Shown one piece after another: positions 45,326 to 55,612 of a DNA stretch of 64,000 bases (positions are counted from its first letter, which is position 1; each line of letters starts with the position of its first letter). The translations under genes and the position numbers were made by a program. The DNA comes from Ch128b sp964527925. Lineage in GTDB: Bacteria; Bacteroidota; Ignavibacteria; Ch128b. The notes below the pieces were generated by a model. The model saw only the letters and a list, made by a program, of their open reading frames with translations. It was not told the DNA's origin and made no database searches. The stretch is taken from positions 62,001 through 126,000 of the forward strand of contig CAZGQO010000005.1 in assembly GCA_964527925.1 (NCBI GenBank), in the 5' to 3' direction.

Positions 45326-47836
45326 TTACCTTTCATACCAACTTGTGACTTTTTTCTCAAAATCTGGTTCTGAAGAGATAAATCGATTGCTGATAAATTT
45401 TGGAGTTATGAATTTATTTTCTTCAACGGGGATTTGCCAGCTTTCGTCAGGAAGAATTCTGTATTGTGAAATTGTAGTTTTTACATCAATCTGTACATTA
45501 ATTCCAGCAGAATTTCTCTCGCCAAAGTTTTTCGCAATAATTTTAATCTCATTATTTCCTGCTTTAAGAAAATTAGTGATATCAAAAAATTTCGATCTTT
45601 GACTTTCTACCCAGAGTGAAAGTGTTCTTGTTCCTCTCACATCTCCAACAAAATTTCCATTAATGTATAATTCAGCGTATGAATCTGCCATTAGATGAAC
45701 AAGTGCAGATGTGACTTTATCTTTCACAATTAAATTTCGAATGAAAGTTGTTTCTTTCACTTGAGGTTGATCTTTTTGTCCAGGATTTGCTTGGGGATGA
45801 TACATCCATTGACTTTTGATTGTCTGGTCATATTCAACTATTTCTTGTTTGACGGCATCTTTCATTCTTTGCCAAGCAAAAATCTGTCTTTCATATTTTT
45901 CCCTGAGAACTATTTCAAGATTTTTTTCTTTGTTGGTAATCAACCACAGATTTCGATACTCATTTTTAATTGATTCGAGTCGTTGAATAATTTCATCACA
46001 CATTTTAATAATCTGTTTTCTTTCTTCCTTGTTGAGAAAACCATTCTTCTTATTTATTAGATTTTTAATTATGAGTGAATACTGAAGCTTATCACCAAAC
46101 CATTCAGCTTGATTGGCAACTAATTTTAAGTAGTCGAGATATTTTACATTTTTAATTTTTTCCTTTTCCAATTGTTGAATCAATTCTAAAGCGAGTTTTG
46201 ATTTTGATTTAATTGTCTCAGAGAATAATACAATATTCTGTTCTTGATAGTTAATAGTATTGTTCCATTTTACAAATGGATTTCGCCAGAAATCATATTG
46301 AGTAAATGATGCACCAAAATCAGAAAGCATTGAATACAAAACTTTGAATCTTTCATCACTTGAACGGAAGAAATCTCTGAAAAATTTCTCCTGAAAATTA
46401 TAAATATCAACATTCATTGGATTCCAGGCACATTCAGCACCAAATGCATATCCAAACCAGTTAAACTCTCGCAAATTTTCACCGCCATTATCTCCCCAGT
46501 TTGAATTTATAAATCCAATCGAACCGTACTGATATGAAACTTCAGTAAAGAGTTTTATGTTCAGGAGTGAGTTCAATATGTGTGGAAAAATTCTGTTATA
46601 ATTTGTGACCGATGGTGAACAGATGAATGGCTGATTGTATTCTTTGTATTTTTTAACAATTTCTTCGTAATCATTTACACCGTATCTCCAATCGACAACA
46701 ATTATATCTTTCGGAAGCATTTCAAAAATTTCTGGATGATTATGAATTATATCGCCATACATCATCATTTGTTTGCCGTATTTTTTAATGATTTCATTCA
46801 CTTTTTTATAATGATTTGCGTGAACGGCGGCAATTCCAATTTCATCAGTTAATTTTTTGCTGTTCCCTGAACCAACATCCCATGATTCATCAAGCCCAGC
46901 ATGAAAATATTTTGATGGGAATAACTGAGAGAGTTCACCGATACATTTGTCTAAGAATTTATAAGTTTCTTCATTCGTCACATCGAGTGATGCTGCACCA
47001 GGAAATTCAGCTAAATGATAAAATTCTGGCTGAATGAGCAAATTTTCCCAGTGACCGAGTGTTTGAAATATGGAAATAATTTCGACAAAATATTTTTCAG
47101 CGTAGTCAATCAACTCTTTAATTTCATCTTGATTTAATCTATCTCTATTCAACCCAATTGAAGGGAATGTTTTTAATTCAATTGCATCTTCAAAATACAG
47201 CTGATAAACATTCATTTTGTATCGAGCAATTTTTTTGATAATCTTTCTAAAATCATCCAGTGTTGAGACCTGCCCTCGAGCAATATCATCAGAAATTCCT
47301 CTTAAAGGAAAAGCAGGGTAATCTATTATCAAACAAGCATTAAGAAAAACATTACCTGAGTTATCATTTTGAAGAATTTGAAAGAGGCTCATCAATCCAT
47401 AAAAAGCACCTTTTGGATTGTTTGAAAGGATTGCAATTCTTGATTTTTCAACACTTAAAAGATATGCTTCCTCTTTATTGAGTAAATTATGTTCTCTAAT
47501 TATTTCTTTGAATTGCCATGCGAATTCATTTGTGGATAGACTACCAAAGTAGATAAAATTTTTTGATGGTCGGGATGATGTAATTTTCAGGTTCAATTTT
47601 TTCTTAAAAGAAGTTTGAATTTCATCTTCGAATTCCTGCTTGAAAAATTTTTTTTGATCCTGAAAATCTTCGAAATAAAATTTTGTATTCTTATCAATTA
47701 TAAATTTACCATCAGCCCACATCATCTTTTGAGGTTTTGGAATTGGCTCTAATAATTTCATCTCTTCACCCAAGATGTTTGTTTCAAGTAGAATCATTAA
47801 AAAAAATATTCCGAATAAGAACTGCAATCCTTTCAT
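45326..47836 (-). CDS. Secreted GH20 beta-N-acetylhexosaminidase
   Basis: 836 residues with a signal peptide. An N-terminal alpha/beta GH20b domain is followed by the catalytic barrel starting near FPLRGISDDIARG. The catalytic Asp-Glu pair is in YFHAGLDESWDVG, matching the GH20 HxGxDE motif. The long C-terminal region is helical and ends in a carbohydrate-binding-like beta domain (AELYINGNFVGDVRG). It should remove terminal N-acetylhexosamine from glycans or chitin fragments. No T9SS domain is seen. The ATG follows GAAGGAGC. Confidence 0.87.
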   Translation of the reverse strand: MKGLQFLFGIFFLMILLETNILGEEMKLLEPIPKPQKMMWADGKFIIDKNTKFYFEDFQDQKKFFKQEFEDEIQTSFKKKLNLKITSSRPSKNFIYFGSLSTNEFAWQFKEIIREHNLLNKEEAYLLSVEKSRIAILSNNPKGAFYGLMSLFQILQNDNSGNVFLNACLIIDYPAFPLRGISDDIARGQVSTLDDFRKIIKKIARYKMNVYQLYFEDAIELKTFPSIGLNRDRLNQDEIKELIDYAEKYFVEIISIFQTLGHWENLLIQPEFYHLAEFPGAASLDVTNEETYKFLDKCIGELSQLFPSKYFHAGLDESWDVGSGNSKKLTDEIGIAAVHANHYKKVNEIIKKYGKQMMMYGDIIHNHPEIFEMLPKDIIVVDWRYGVNDYEEIVKKYKEYNQPFICSPSVTNYNRIFPHILNSLLNIKLFTEVSYQYGSIGFINSNWGDNGGENLREFNWFGYAFGAECAWNPMNVDIYNFQEKFFRDFFRSSDERFKVLYSMLSDFGASFTQYDFWRNPFVKWNNTINYQEQNIVLFSETIKSKSKLALELIQQLEKEKIKNVKYLDYLKLVANQAEWFGDKLQYSLIIKNLINKKNGFLNKEERKQIIKMCDEIIQRLESIKNEYRNLWLITNKEKNLEIVLREKYERQIFAWQRMKDAVKQEIVEYDQTIKSQWMYHPQANPGQKDQPQVKETTFIRNLIVKDKVTSALVHLMADSYAELYINGNFVGDVRGTRTLSLWVESQRSKFFDITNFLKAGNNEIKIIAKNFGERNSAGINVQIDVKTTISQYRILPDESWQIPVEENKFITPKFISNRFISSEPDFEKKVTSWYER

Positions 47837-47867
47837 AGAAGCTCCTTCACATTTTTTGAATGAAGTT

Positions 47868-48878
47868 TTACATTGTTAACGCCATTATCGCTTTTGCAGT
47901 GTGAAGTCTGTTTTCAGCTTCATCATAAACAATTGAAATCTCTGGATTATCTATTACATCATCAGTAACTTCTTTACCTCTGTCAGCTGGTAAGGCATGC
48001 ATCAGCTTAACATCTTTTGCTGCAAGTTTGATTTTTTTATCATCACAAATCCAGAGTTTGTATTTTTCAAGATTCGCTTTCATTTCTTTTTTACACTCTT
48101 CTTCATTTTGTAAATAATGGTCAACATCATAATAAGCAAAGCCACCCCAATTTTTAGGTATTACAATGTTAGCCCCTTCAAATGCTTCTTCCATGTTATC
48201 AGTAAATTTTAAACTTCCACCACCAATTTCAGCATTCTTATATGCTTTTTCTACAATGTTTTTGCTCAAAGGAAATTCTTTTGGATGCGCAACAGTCACA
48301 TCAATACCATAGCGAGGGAAAAGCAAAATTTGTGATTGAGGTACTGAAAGTGGTTTTGCGTGTGAAGTTGCGTATGCCCATGAGATAGTTACTTTCAATC
48401 CTTTGGGATTTCTGCCAAAGAATTCGAAGATAGTCATTAAATCTGCCAATCCTTGAAATGGATGATAAACATCATCTTGAAGGGACATCACTGGTACGGT
48501 TGCATACTTTGCCATTTCGTCGAGATATTTTTTTCCAATTCCATAAAAACAATTTCGACATGCAATTCCATGTCCCATTCGAGAAAGAATAATTGCAGTA
48601 TCTTTTGCAGATTCACCGTGAGAGATTTGCATTTTATCAGCTGTAAGATCGTGAGCATGACCACCAAGCTGAGTCATTCCAGCTTCCATTGAATTTCGAG
48701 TTCTTGTTGATTGCTCGAAGAAAATCATAAACAATGTTTTATATGGAAGATAAAGAGTTGGTTCTTCAGCGTAGAATTTTTGTTTTAACTCGAAAGCTGT
48801 TTCAAAAACAACATCGAGTTCTTCTTTTGTCCAATCGTCTTCCGAAAGAAAATGTTTGCCTTTAAATTTTTTATCCAT
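47868..48878 (-). CDS. YgeW-like carbamoyltransferase
   Basis: 336 residues of the aspartate/ornithine carbamoyltransferase family. The carbamoyl-phosphate loop is STRTRNS; other motifs are HPFQGLADLMT and MHALPADRG. The segment SWAYATSHAKPLSVPQS and the following AHPKEF match YgeW, a knotted transcarbamylase of unsettled substrate. It is shorter than E. coli YgeW (about 396). The ygeY-like gene lies directly upstream and ygfK diverges from it. Ornithine carbamoyltransferase is the alternative. Confidence 0.78.
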   Translation of the reverse strand: MDKKFKGKHFLSEDDWTKEELDVVFETAFELKQKFYAEEPTLYLPYKTLFMIFFEQSTRTRNSMEAGMTQLGGHAHDLTADKMQISHGESAKDTAIILSRMGHGIACRNCFYGIGKKYLDEMAKYATVPVMSLQDDVYHPFQGLADLMTIFEFFGRNPKGLKVTISWAYATSHAKPLSVPQSQILLFPRYGIDVTVAHPKEFPLSKNIVEKAYKNAEIGGGSLKFTDNMEEAFEGANIVIPKNWGGFAYYDVDHYLQNEEECKKEMKANLEKYKLWICDDKKIKLAAKDVKLMHALPADRGKEVTDDVIDNPEISIVYDEAENRLHTAKAIMALTM

Positions 48879-48897
48879 TTTTTTACTCCCTATTTTT

Positions 48898-50082
48898 TTA
48901 GAAGGTTATTGCGAAAAGTGCATAAAATGCTGATGCTTTTACGAGATCGTTAATTGGAATTTTTTCGTTTGGTGCGTGAGCAAAAACTTCATCACCTGGA
49001 CCAAAACCAATAACAGGTATTCCAAAAATTCCGTTGATTACAACACCATTTGTCGAAAATGTCCATTTATCGATGTAGGGTTCACCATTGAAGAGATTTT
49101 TGTAAACTTCAATTCCTTTTTGAATCGTTGGATGATTTATATCAAGTTTCCAGGTTGGATAATATTTTTCCATTCCATATCGTAAACCAGTGTAAGCAGT
49201 CTCTTCATACTGAAGGACTTCAACTTTAGCATCGTATTTTTTCGTGATTTCTTTTATTTGTTTGACTGCTAATTCTTTAGTTTCCCCAAATGTTAATCGT
49301 CTATCAAGATGAAATCTGCAGTAGTCAGCAACTGCACAAAGTGATGGACTGCTTGATATAATTTGCGAACAAGTTACAGAACCTTTTCCAAGAAAATTAT
49401 CTTTCATTAATTGTTCGTTTAATTTTTCTACTTCAATTAGTGAATGAGCTGCCATATAAATTGCATTCTTACCACGCTCTGGTGCAGATCCATGGGCAGA
49501 GATTCCAGAAAACGAAACTTCAATTTCTATTCTTCCTCGTTGTCCACGATAGATGTTGCATTTGGTTGGTTCTGTGATAATTACAACATCTGGTTTAATT
49601 TTATCTTCTTCAACAATGAATTTCCAGCACAATCCATCGCAGTCTTCTTCCATAACCGAACCAACAAAATAAATCGTTGCATCATTTTGGAGTCCAAGAT
49701 CTTTAATAATTTTTCCACTAGTTATAAATGAAGCGACTCCACCTTTTTGATCAACTGAACCTCTGCCATAAACAAAACCATCTTTAATTTCACCTGAGAA
49801 AGGATCAAAATTCCAGTTGTTCAAGTTTCCAGCATCAACTGTATCGATGTGGCCATCAATTGCTATAATTTTTTTGCCGTTTCCGATTTTACCAATTACA
49901 TTTCCGAGTCCATCAATCCATACTTCATCAAAGTTTGCTTCTTCCATCATTGATTTGATTAATTGAGCGACTTCTTTTTCTTGTGTGGATAAAGATTTTG
50001 TTTGAACTAAGCGGGAAAGATTCTGTGATGTATAATCACGATATTGATTGGCTTTAGCGAAAATATCAGAGGCAAGGGACAA
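48898..50082 (-). CDS. M20-family amidohydrolase, YgeY-like
   Basis: 394 residues, zinc-dependent M20 peptidase/deacylase. Metal and catalytic motifs are DGHIDTVD, GRGSVDQKGG, MEEDCDG and the C-terminal HAPNEKI. A lid domain contains RGRIEIEVSFSGISAHGS. The companion genes point to YgeY. The start is a TTG at 50082 with AGGAG upstream. ArgE/DapE-like enzymes are the alternative. Confidence 0.8.
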   Translation of the reverse strand: MSLASDIFAKANQYRDYTSQNLSRLVQTKSLSTQEKEVAQLIKSMMEEANFDEVWIDGLGNVIGKIGNGKKIIAIDGHIDTVDAGNLNNWNFDPFSGEIKDGFVYGRGSVDQKGGVASFITSGKIIKDLGLQNDATIYFVGSVMEEDCDGLCWKFIVEEDKIKPDVVIITEPTKCNIYRGQRGRIEIEVSFSGISAHGSAPERGKNAIYMAAHSLIEVEKLNEQLMKDNFLGKGSVTCSQIISSSPSLCAVADYCRFHLDRRLTFGETKELAVKQIKEITKKYDAKVEVLQYEETAYTGLRYGMEKYYPTWKLDINHPTIQKGIEVYKNLFNGEPYIDKWTFSTNGVVINGIFGIPVIGFGPGDEVFAHAPNEKIPINDLVKASAFYALFAITF

Positions 50083-50166
50083 CTTTAACTCCTATAAATT
50101 ATTTCATGTTAATTTTTTCTTAAATTTACACAGAATTGATATTTCTTTTTCTAATGGAGAAAGTAT

Positions 50167-53100
50167 ATGGCACTGCGAATGAAGACAGTAGATTTTCAAA
50201 ATCTTCTCAATTGGATTTTTAGTGAGTATGAAAGGCAAAAATCAATTTTTGGGATACCAGAAAAAAGATTTTTCAGAAAGAAAAATGATTCAAATTTTAA
50301 AATTTTCAATGAAGTTATCGAAACGCCTTTTGGACCTGCTGCCGGACCACACACTCAATTGTCTCAAAATATTATAACATCATATTTAACTGGTGGAAGA
50401 TTCATCGAATTAAAAACTGTTCAGGTGCTGGATAATCTTGAAATTGAAAAACCATGTATTGATGCAGAAGATGAAGGATATAATGTAGAATGGTCACAAG
50501 AATTATCTCTTCAGGAATCATATGACGAATATCTTAAGGCATGGGTAATTATTCATTTATTGAAAAAAGTTTTTAATCTCTCAAGCAGCGAAGATCGAAG
50601 TTTTGTTTTCAATATGAGTGTGGGTTATGACCTAAATGGAATTAGATCGGAAAAAGTGGATCAATTTATAGAACTATTAAAAGATTCATCGAAAAGTAGT
50701 TTGTTCTATGACTATTTGGAACAATTGAAAGAGTTTATTAGAAGACAAAATTTTGTAAATCTATTTAACGAATCCATCACAGATTTAGTGAATTATATTG
50801 ATTCAATTCGTCCAGCCATTTCTTCATCGGTTACATTATCAACGATGCACGGCTGTCCAAGTCATGAAATTGAATCTATTGTAAAGTATTTAATTAAAGA
50901 AAAAAATCTTCATGTCTATGTAAAACTGAATCCAACTTTACTTGGTTATGAAAGAGTTCGGGATTTATTGAATAGATTAGGATATAATTATCTGGAATTA
51001 AAGAAAGAATCTTTTGAACATGATTTGCAATTTCAAGATGCAATTCCAATGATTAGAGGATTAATGCAATTCGCAAAAGATCACAATAAAATTTTTGGAA
51101 TAAAATTATCTAACACACTTGGAGTAAAAAATTCACTCGGACGATTACAAGGTGAAGAAATGTACTTGAGTGGCAGGGCACTATTTCCACTTACTATTAA
51201 TCTTGCTTACGAAATTACAAAGAAATTTGAAGGTAAAATTAACATCTCATATTCAGGCGGAGCTAATGTTCTTAATTCAAAAAAGATTGTTCAAACAGGA
51301 ATTTATCCTGTTACTTATGCAACAGAATTGTTAAAGCCCGGTGGTTATTTGAGATTGAATCAAATTGTGGAAGATTTTGAAATAAATTTTAATGTTTCTG
51401 AATATTCTGATAAAATCAATCTGGATCTCCTCAAAGATTTATGTGATTCAGTTTTCGAAGAAAATTATTACATAAAAGATTTCAAGGAGATTACTTCGGT
51501 AAAGATTCCAGAAAAGTTGCCTTTGTATGATTGTTACATTGCACCCTGCGAATTTGCCTGTCCAATTCATCAAGATGTTTCTGAATATACTTTTCTTGTC
51601 TCTGAAGGAAGATACGAAGAAGCACTTGAAGTGATAATCGAAAAAAATCCAATCCCTCACATTACTGGTTACATTTGCGATCATCAATGCATGACTAAAT
51701 GTAATCGATGGGACTATGAAGTGGCTGTTCCAATCAGAGATATAAAAAAATTTGCAGCTGAAAAATCTTTCGATCAAGTAAAAAATAAGCTTATTAAAGA
51801 ATTTTTAACTCAATCGAATGGAATTAAAGTAGCAATTATCGGTGCAGGACCAGCTGGACTTTCTGCAGCTTATTTTCTTGCTCGAAGTGGATTTGATGTA
51901 ACTATTTTTGAGAAGACTAACAAAGCCGGTGGGACTGTCAGACATACTATTCCACAATTTAGAATACCGCAAGAGGTTATTGATAAGGACATTGAGTTTA
52001 TCCAGAATCTTGGTGCGAAGATAAATTATAACTCACCTGAAAATATTTCAATTCAAAAGTTAAAAAATTCAGGGTACAAATATATTTTCATAGGTATTGG
52101 TGCTGAAGTCCCTAAGGTTTTAAAAATCGATTCCGATTCTCAAAATATTTTTGATGCACTGGATTTCTTGAAACGATTTAACAAAAATGAAAAATTAAAT
52201 CTGGGCAAGTTCGTTGCTGTAATTGGCGGCGGAAATTCTGCCATGGATGCAGCAAGATCAGCCAGAAGAATTGATGGTGTTGAAAAAGTTTATATAGTTT
52301 ATAGAAGAACAATAAAATATATGCCAGCTGATAAGGAAGAATTAGAAGCTGCTTTAGCAGATGGAGTTGAATTTTTAGAACTTCTTCAACCAATTGAATT
52401 CAAAAAGGGTGTTTTGAAATGTCAGAAGATGAAACTTGGTGATTGGGATATTGATGGTAGACAAAAATCAATTCCTGTTGAAAACGAATTTTTTGAGTTA
52501 AGAGTCGACTCAATTATTACTGCAATTGGTGAGCAGACTGACTATAATTTCTTCATCAAGAATCAAATTAAAGTGAATGACGATGGAGAGATAATTATTG
52601 ACAAAAATTCAAATGAAACATTGATTGAAAATGTTTTTGTAGGAGGCGATGATCTTCGTGGACCAGCTACAGTAATAGAAGCTGTTTCAGATGGAAAGAA
52701 GTTCGCAGAAATAGTGATGAAACGAGAAGGAATTATTCTTCAGTTTGAATTGAAAAAGTCTTACAAGAGTGAAATGATAGAAAAGCAAATTCTGTCAAGA
52801 GGAAATTTAAGTTTTGAATTTGATGATATATTTTTTAGTGCATCAAAGTGTTTGTTATGTGATGCTGTTTGCAATAAATGTGTTGAAGTCTGTCCAAATC
52901 GTTCTAATATTCCTATTCATATTTCTGATGGTGATTTCAAAGATTTCTTTCAGATAATTCATATCGATAAAAGTTGTAATGAATGCGGTAATTGTGAAAC
53001 ATTCTGTCCTTATAATGGAAAACCATATCAAGATAAGATTACAATTTTCTCTGACAAAAACGATTTTCAACTGAGTAGTAACAAAGGTTTTTTGGCTATT

Positions 53101-53262
53101 AATGATACAATTTTGTATCGAACTGATTCTAAAAATTCCATTCAAAAAGTAAAAGTAGATGAATTATCTGAAATCGAAAACAAATCTTTTGAAGAAGAAG
53201 AAAAAAGACTACTGCTTGTGATTAGAGAAGTGATGAAGAATTATGAGTATTTGATTGGGTGA
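50167..53262 (+). CDS. YgfK-like Fe-S flavoprotein oxidoreductase
   Basis: 1031 residues, essentially the length of E. coli YgfK. The N-terminal third is a dihydroorotate-dehydrogenase-like barrel (ETPFGPAAGPHTQ, TLSTMHGCPSHEIE). A GltD-like part follows with CEFACPIHQDV and the cysteines of CDHQCMTKCN, then FAD site AIIGAGPAGLSAA and NAD(P)H site AVIGGGNSAMDAA. C-terminal cysteine clusters include CLLCDAVCNKCVEVCP and CNECGNCETFCP. It probably reduces a ring or C=C bond using NAD(P)H. 'Selenate reductase subunit' is an old label; recent work links this gene set to anaerobic purine use. It is divergent from ygeY. Confidence 0.85.
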   Translation: MALRMKTVDFQNLLNWIFSEYERQKSIFGIPEKRFFRKKNDSNFKIFNEVIETPFGPAAGPHTQLSQNIITSYLTGGRFIELKTVQVLDNLEIEKPCIDAEDEGYNVEWSQELSLQESYDEYLKAWVIIHLLKKVFNLSSSEDRSFVFNMSVGYDLNGIRSEKVDQFIELLKDSSKSSLFYDYLEQLKEFIRRQNFVNLFNESITDLVNYIDSIRPAISSSVTLSTMHGCPSHEIESIVKYLIKEKNLHVYVKLNPTLLGYERVRDLLNRLGYNYLELKKESFEHDLQFQDAIPMIRGLMQFAKDHNKIFGIKLSNTLGVKNSLGRLQGEEMYLSGRALFPLTINLAYEITKKFEGKINISYSGGANVLNSKKIVQTGIYPVTYATELLKPGGYLRLNQIVEDFEINFNVSEYSDKINLDLLKDLCDSVFEENYYIKDFKEITSVKIPEKLPLYDCYIAPCEFACPIHQDVSEYTFLVSEGRYEEALEVIIEKNPIPHITGYICDHQCMTKCNRWDYEVAVPIRDIKKFAAEKSFDQVKNKLIKEFLTQSNGIKVAIIGAGPAGLSAAYFLARSGFDVTIFEKTNKAGGTVRHTIPQFRIPQEVIDKDIEFIQNLGAKINYNSPENISIQKLKNSGYKYIFIGIGAEVPKVLKIDSDSQNIFDALDFLKRFNKNEKLNLGKFVAVIGGGNSAMDAARSARRIDGVEKVYIVYRRTIKYMPADKEELEAALADGVEFLELLQPIEFKKGVLKCQKMKLGDWDIDGRQKSIPVENEFFELRVDSIITAIGEQTDYNFFIKNQIKVNDDGEIIIDKNSNETLIENVFVGGDDLRGPATVIEAVSDGKKFAEIVMKREGIILQFELKKSYKSEMIEKQILSRGNLSFEFDDIFFSASKCLLCDAVCNKCVEVCPNRSNIPIHISDGDFKDFFQIIHIDKSCNECGNCETFCPYNGKPYQDKITIFSDKNDFQLSSNKGFLAINDTILYRTDSKNSIQKVKVDELSEIENKSFEEEEKRLLLVIREVMKNYEYLIG

Positions 53263-53519
53263 AGAATTGATTAATATTGATTGACTTTATTCCATTAAAT
53301 AACTTCTGATTTTTACAAAGAATTCATTTTAAGTCTAACATAGAAAAAGACTGATTAATCACGATTAACCTTGTTAAATAATCTATCATTAAAGATGAGA
53401 ATGATTTCACTCAATGTTCATACTAATACTTAATCATCTCAACATTCTAAATTCATAGATACCAACTAATCACTCGACTCTACATCAATAATTTACATAA
53501 AGTAATTCTTAAAGGACCT

Positions 53520-55286
53520 TCAAACTATTTTCAAATGTAACTCTTTCAGTTGTTCTGGTTTTACTGGCGACGGTGAATTGTCCATCAACGAAAGTCCATT
53601 TGAAGTTTTTGGAAATGCAATCACATCTCTGATTGAATCCTCACCTGCAAAAAGCATTACCATTCTATCAAACCCGAAAGCAATTCCACCATGAGGCGGA
53701 GCTCCATATTTGAATGCATTCAGTAAAAATCCAAATTTTTCTTCAGCTTCTTCTTTTGAAATACCAAGAGCTTCAAACATTTTTGATTGAACTTCGGGTG
53801 TGTAAATTCTGATACTTCCACCTGCAATTTCATTTCCATTTAAAACAAGATCGTATGCTTTAGCTTTAACTTTGAGCGGATCAGTTGTCATCAATTCTAC
53901 ATGTTCATCTTTGGGTGATGTAAATGGGTGATGCATTGCAACAAGTCGTTTCTCTTCCTCGCTGTATTCGAAAAGTGGAAAATCAGTCACCCACAAAATT
54001 TTTGGTTCGTTTGAATTTTTAATTAAGTCCATCCGTCTTGCCATTTCAAGTCGAAGTGAACCCATTATGCTTAAAGCTTTCTTCCATTCTCCAGATTGAA
54101 TTAGAATCAAATCGCCAGTTTCAGCGTTTATTTTTTCAATCAAGTTTTTCTGTTCCGCTTCAGAGAAAAATTTTAATGTTGGTGATTCGAGACCATTTTC
54201 AGTCACTCTTATCCAGATTAATCCACTAGAACCTAATTTTTTAACAAAATCAGTTAATACATCAAGCTGATTTCTTGTGTAATTGCCGCAGCTCTTTGCA
54301 TTTAATCCAGAAACAATCCCACCATTTTTGATTGCATCCCGGAACAATCTGAATTCACTTTGTTCGAATACTGAATTAAGGTTAACCATTTTCAAATCAA
54401 ATCTTAAATCAGGTTTATCCGAACCATAAAATTCCATTGCTTCCTGATAGCTTAATCGCGGAAAAGGAGTTTTGATATCAATTCCAAGTGCTTCTTTGTA
54501 AAGAGTCTTCATCAGACCTTCAACAATTTCAAAAATATCTTCTTCATCAACAAAAGACATTTCCACATCTATTTGAGTAAACTCATACTGTCTATCTGCT
54601 CTCAAATCTTCATCACGAAAACATTTTACAATCTGGAAATAACGATCAAATCCAGCGACCATTAAAATTTGTTTGTAAGTCTGAGGTGATTGTGGCAATG
54701 CATAAAAATGACCTTTGTGCAATCGACTTGGAACGAGAAAATCTCGAGCACCTTCAGGTGTTGACTTCATTAAAAACGGAGTTTCAATTTCAAGAAAATT
54801 ATTTTGATCAAAATATCTTCTCACAATCTGATACATTTGATGACGCAAGATTAAATTCTTTTGCTTGGGTCTTCGTCGCAAGTCCAGGTATCTGTATTTC
54901 AATCGGATTTCTTCATTGGTATCAATTTGATCTTCAATTGGGAAAGGAGGAGTGAGTGATTTATTTAGAACAGTCAATTCGTCAATCATTACATCAATTT
55001 GACCTGTTTCAAGATTTGGGTTTTCTGTCCCTTCTGGTCTTTTTCGCACCTTCCCTGTAACGGAAATAACCCACTCATTTCTGAGATCCTTTGCATCCTC
55101 GTGAGCTTTCTGATTGTAATTTGGTTCGAATACAATTTGAGTTTTTCCGTATCTATCTCGTAAATCTATAAAAATTACACCGCCTAAATCTCTTCGATTG
55201 TCAACCCAGCCATTTAAAGTTACTGTTTCTCCAATGTTGGATTCTCTTAATTCACCACAAGTATGAGTTCGTTTTTTGAATTTCAT
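53520..55286 (-). CDS. aspS: Aspartyl-tRNA synthetase
   Basis: 588 residues, bacterial-type AspRS. It has an OB anticodon domain (VTLNGWVDNRRD), class II motif 2 (FRDEDLRADRQYEFTQID), the bacterial GAD insertion and motif 3 (GGIAFGFDRMVMLFAG). The start ATG follows AAGG. The 257-base gap on its 3' side (53263-53519) shows nothing clear. Confidence 0.96.
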   Translation of the reverse strand: MKFKKRTHTCGELRESNIGETVTLNGWVDNRRDLGGVIFIDLRDRYGKTQIVFEPNYNQKAHEDAKDLRNEWVISVTGKVRKRPEGTENPNLETGQIDVMIDELTVLNKSLTPPFPIEDQIDTNEEIRLKYRYLDLRRRPKQKNLILRHQMYQIVRRYFDQNNFLEIETPFLMKSTPEGARDFLVPSRLHKGHFYALPQSPQTYKQILMVAGFDRYFQIVKCFRDEDLRADRQYEFTQIDVEMSFVDEEDIFEIVEGLMKTLYKEALGIDIKTPFPRLSYQEAMEFYGSDKPDLRFDLKMVNLNSVFEQSEFRLFRDAIKNGGIVSGLNAKSCGNYTRNQLDVLTDFVKKLGSSGLIWIRVTENGLESPTLKFFSEAEQKNLIEKINAETGDLILIQSGEWKKALSIMGSLRLEMARRMDLIKNSNEPKILWVTDFPLFEYSEEEKRLVAMHHPFTSPKDEHVELMTTDPLKVKAKAYDLVLNGNEIAGGSIRIYTPEVQSKMFEALGISKEEAEEKFGFLLNAFKYGAPPHGGIAFGFDRMVMLFAGEDSIRDVIAFPKTSNGLSLMDNSPSPVKPEQLKELHLKIV

Positions 55287-55612
55287 CTATGAACCTTTGA
55301 TTGTTTATCGTTTTGTTTTTCATGAATTCAATTGAAAATAAAGCTAAAAAAAAGGAATTCTATTTGCAAACTTGGAAGTTAAAACTGAAAAAACTGAATA
55401 TAGGATCAAACTTAAATTATGAGATAAGTTTTCATTTGAAATTATATTGATAAAATTTTATCACCTCTCTCATTTAAGAATTTTGTTTAATTAAAAATTT
55501 CCCCCTGTAAACTATCTGAACTCGTTTGTGTTTTATTTTTTTCCAATGATTTTTATAACCCTTTTTTGTTAAATTGTATCGGTGCATTCTTTAATTAGAT
55601 TGGATTTGATTG
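55287..55612. other. Divergent intergenic region
   Basis: An AT-rich region of 326 bases between aspS and the amylase gene, which should hold promoters for both. I see no convincing -35/-10 pair, hairpin or small gene. Confidence 0.4.

Noticed and set aside
55125..55150. GGTTCGAATAC-like tRNA T-arm
   Set aside because: It lies inside aspS coding sequence and no acceptor or anticodon arms surround it.
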